In this document: positions 9,046 to 10,323 of the stretch, piece after piece
Numbering within the stretch: position 1 is the first letter of the stretch
How the letters are laid out: each line of letters starts with the position of its first letter
DNA from: Smittium mucronatum
Taxonomy: Eukaryota; Kickxellomycota; Harpellomycetes; Harpellales; Legeriomycetaceae
Length of the DNA stretch: 10,323 nucleotides
Direction of reading: 5' to 3'
Assembly: GCA_001953115.1 (NCBI GenBank)
Contig: LSSL01000719.1
Span: 1 to 10,323, forward strand
Program-made: the position numbers and the translations under genes
Notes under the pieces: model-generated
Told to the model about the DNA's origin: nothing
The model's database searches: none
The model's input: the letters and a program-made list of their open reading frames with translations, nothing else

Positions 9046-10296
9046 GGCCCAATTTAACCCTCATCAGACTTATGGATTTCACCAAAAACCAAAATAAAAA
9101 TTCTCGATTTGTTAAAACTTATAGGTTTTTGAGGGCTATTTGATATCATCTTATGCATAAAATGATTTTTCAAATTATAAAATCAACAATAATTTTCTAT
9201 TTTAATTCCAAAAAATTTTTAAAAAGAGGCTGTATTATCCACTTTTTTGGGGTTATAGAAAAACTTTTGGGGTTAAAGATATGTAAATTTGTATAAATTT
9301 GAATATTAAGTACCCGTCATTCCATTTATTAAATCAATCTTTTCCTTTTCAGAACCGATGGTGGTAAAAAAAATTATTATTTTTTATTCAATACCATCTA
9401 AAAAATTATTATTATTATACATTATTGGATAAATCAAGGAATTGTATCAATTGAAATTTTCATAACACAAAAATAGGAGTAGGCACAAATTTGGATCTGA
9501 AACTGTTAAAAAAAATTCTGACTAATCTGATTTAAAATTTACAGATTTATACCTAAATTGTTTTTTTTTTTACTCGATTTGGTTCATTAATTATCATTTA
9601 ATTTTTATTAACACAAGTTTATTCGATTTTACTTGCTTCTCTAAAAAGAATTTTCATTTTGGATAAAATATTTTTATTAATTTCTGCTACCATTAAGATA
9701 AAATACCAAGAAATTTATTATTATTTTTTATAAAAAAAATTCAACTATAGTTTACTAATTTTCAAAAAACTTACTCATCTCCATTTTATTATATCAAGTA
9801 TTATTATAATTTAAAATATTTATTGTATAGCCTGTTTTATATCACTATAATTAATATTCCTTTAAATATAGGATAATTACTCATATTATTCTACTATAGA
9901 TTTTCATTTTTGATTAAATTATGAGGTTTCATCAAAATTATAACAAATTTTTTAATTCAGATCTGTAAAAAAAATTTCATCTTTTTAAATATTTTTCAAA
10001 AAATAAGCAGATAAAATTATAAAAAAAGGGGCTTAAGCAGCGTATTTCAATTTTTTTAAAAAATTATACGTTCCTATTATCTGCGAATAAAAGATTAATT
10101 TTATTTATTTATCACTTATAAAAGTTTGATTTACATTTTCCTCTGTATTAATAAGCCTTTTATTTCCCAATAAAAAGATTCGAACTAGAGGATAAAATAT
10201 TTCTTTGGAATATAATTTTTAACATAAATAATGGTGTTTAAATCATAGATATGACCACTAAGTGAAAAATGAACCTTTCCGTGGCTTAATGAAACC
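9046..10296. other. AT-rich non-coding stretch
   Basis: More than 1.2 kb with frequent A/T homopolymers and stops in every frame. I see no gene, tRNA, splice-linked exons or long repeat. Small items only: a short tandem at 9241-9276, and ATT/AAT-rich runs around 9368-9420 and 9715-9735. Confidence 0.6.
9241..9276. repeat. Short imperfect tandem repeat
   Basis: ACTTTTTTGGGGTTA at 9241-9255 is followed by ACTTTTGGGGTTAA at 9263-9276, a 22-base period with a 2-base length difference in the T run. It has no evident function. Confidence 0.5.
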
Positions 10297-10323
10297 ATAT
10301 ATATATATATATATATATATATA
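10297..10323. repeat. (AT)n microsatellite at the window end
   Basis: Uninterrupted alternating A and T for 27 bases up to the last base. Such runs often terminate assembly contigs, so the window may end at a contig edge. Confidence 0.9.

Noticed and set aside
10177..10192. GATTCGAACTAGAGG, resembling the T-loop of a tRNA on the minus strand
   Set aside because: The flanking bases do not form a T-stem and no anticodon arm, D arm or acceptor stem is found around it.
8101..10323. Mitochondrial or telomeric origin for the very AT-rich right side
   Set aside because: No mitochondrial genes or tRNAs and no telomere-type tandem repeat are seen; it is continuous with nuclear gene sequence.

Overview
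The window looks like nuclear DNA of an AT-rich fungus. It has one very large protein gene with a spliced 5' end, long AT-rich non-coding stretches, a decayed LINE-type reverse transcriptase fragment and a foldback repeat. The large protein is a fungal-type Raptor (Kog1/Mip1), unusually long and rich in Ser and Asn. The AT bias, poly-Asn/Ser linkers and LINE remnant would fit an early-diverging lineage such as Harpellales (Smittium-like), but that placement is inference only.

Layout. Positions 1-540, minus strand: fragment of a non-LTR reverse transcriptase, interrupted by stops and running off the left edge. Positions 541-877: AT-rich 3' flank of the main gene. Positions 878-6785, minus strand: the Raptor/KOG1 gene. 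I model it as a 46-nt first coding exon (6785-6740), a 130-nt intron (6739-6610) and one 5,732-nt exon ending at the TGA at 880-878, giving 1,925 residues. Reading only from the first ATG inside the large exon (6166) would cut off the first 163 residues, including half of the conserved caspase-like domain. Positions 6786-7071: upstream region. Positions 7072-8100, minus strand: a broken, coding-like tract with several hydrophobic segments. It reads like a fungal seven-helix receptor spread over several frames, either a pseudogene or a gene with several introns. Positions 8101-10323: extremely AT-rich DNA without genes. It holds an imperfect foldback element centred near 8868, a diverged relative of its core near 8360, a small hairpin, and an (AT)n run that ends the window.

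Function. The only clearly functional gene encodes the scaffold subunit of TOR complex 1, the nutrient-responsive growth controller. It carries the caspase-like N-domain, HEAT-type solenoid and C-terminal WD40 propeller of the family. Two features are unusual: the cysteine of the family's His-Cys pair is replaced by isoleucine, and about 240 low-complexity residues lie before the last propeller blade. I see no operon, defence locus, CRISPR array or plainly new multi-gene system. The most interesting leads are the Raptor peculiarities, the receptor-like relic and the foldback element.
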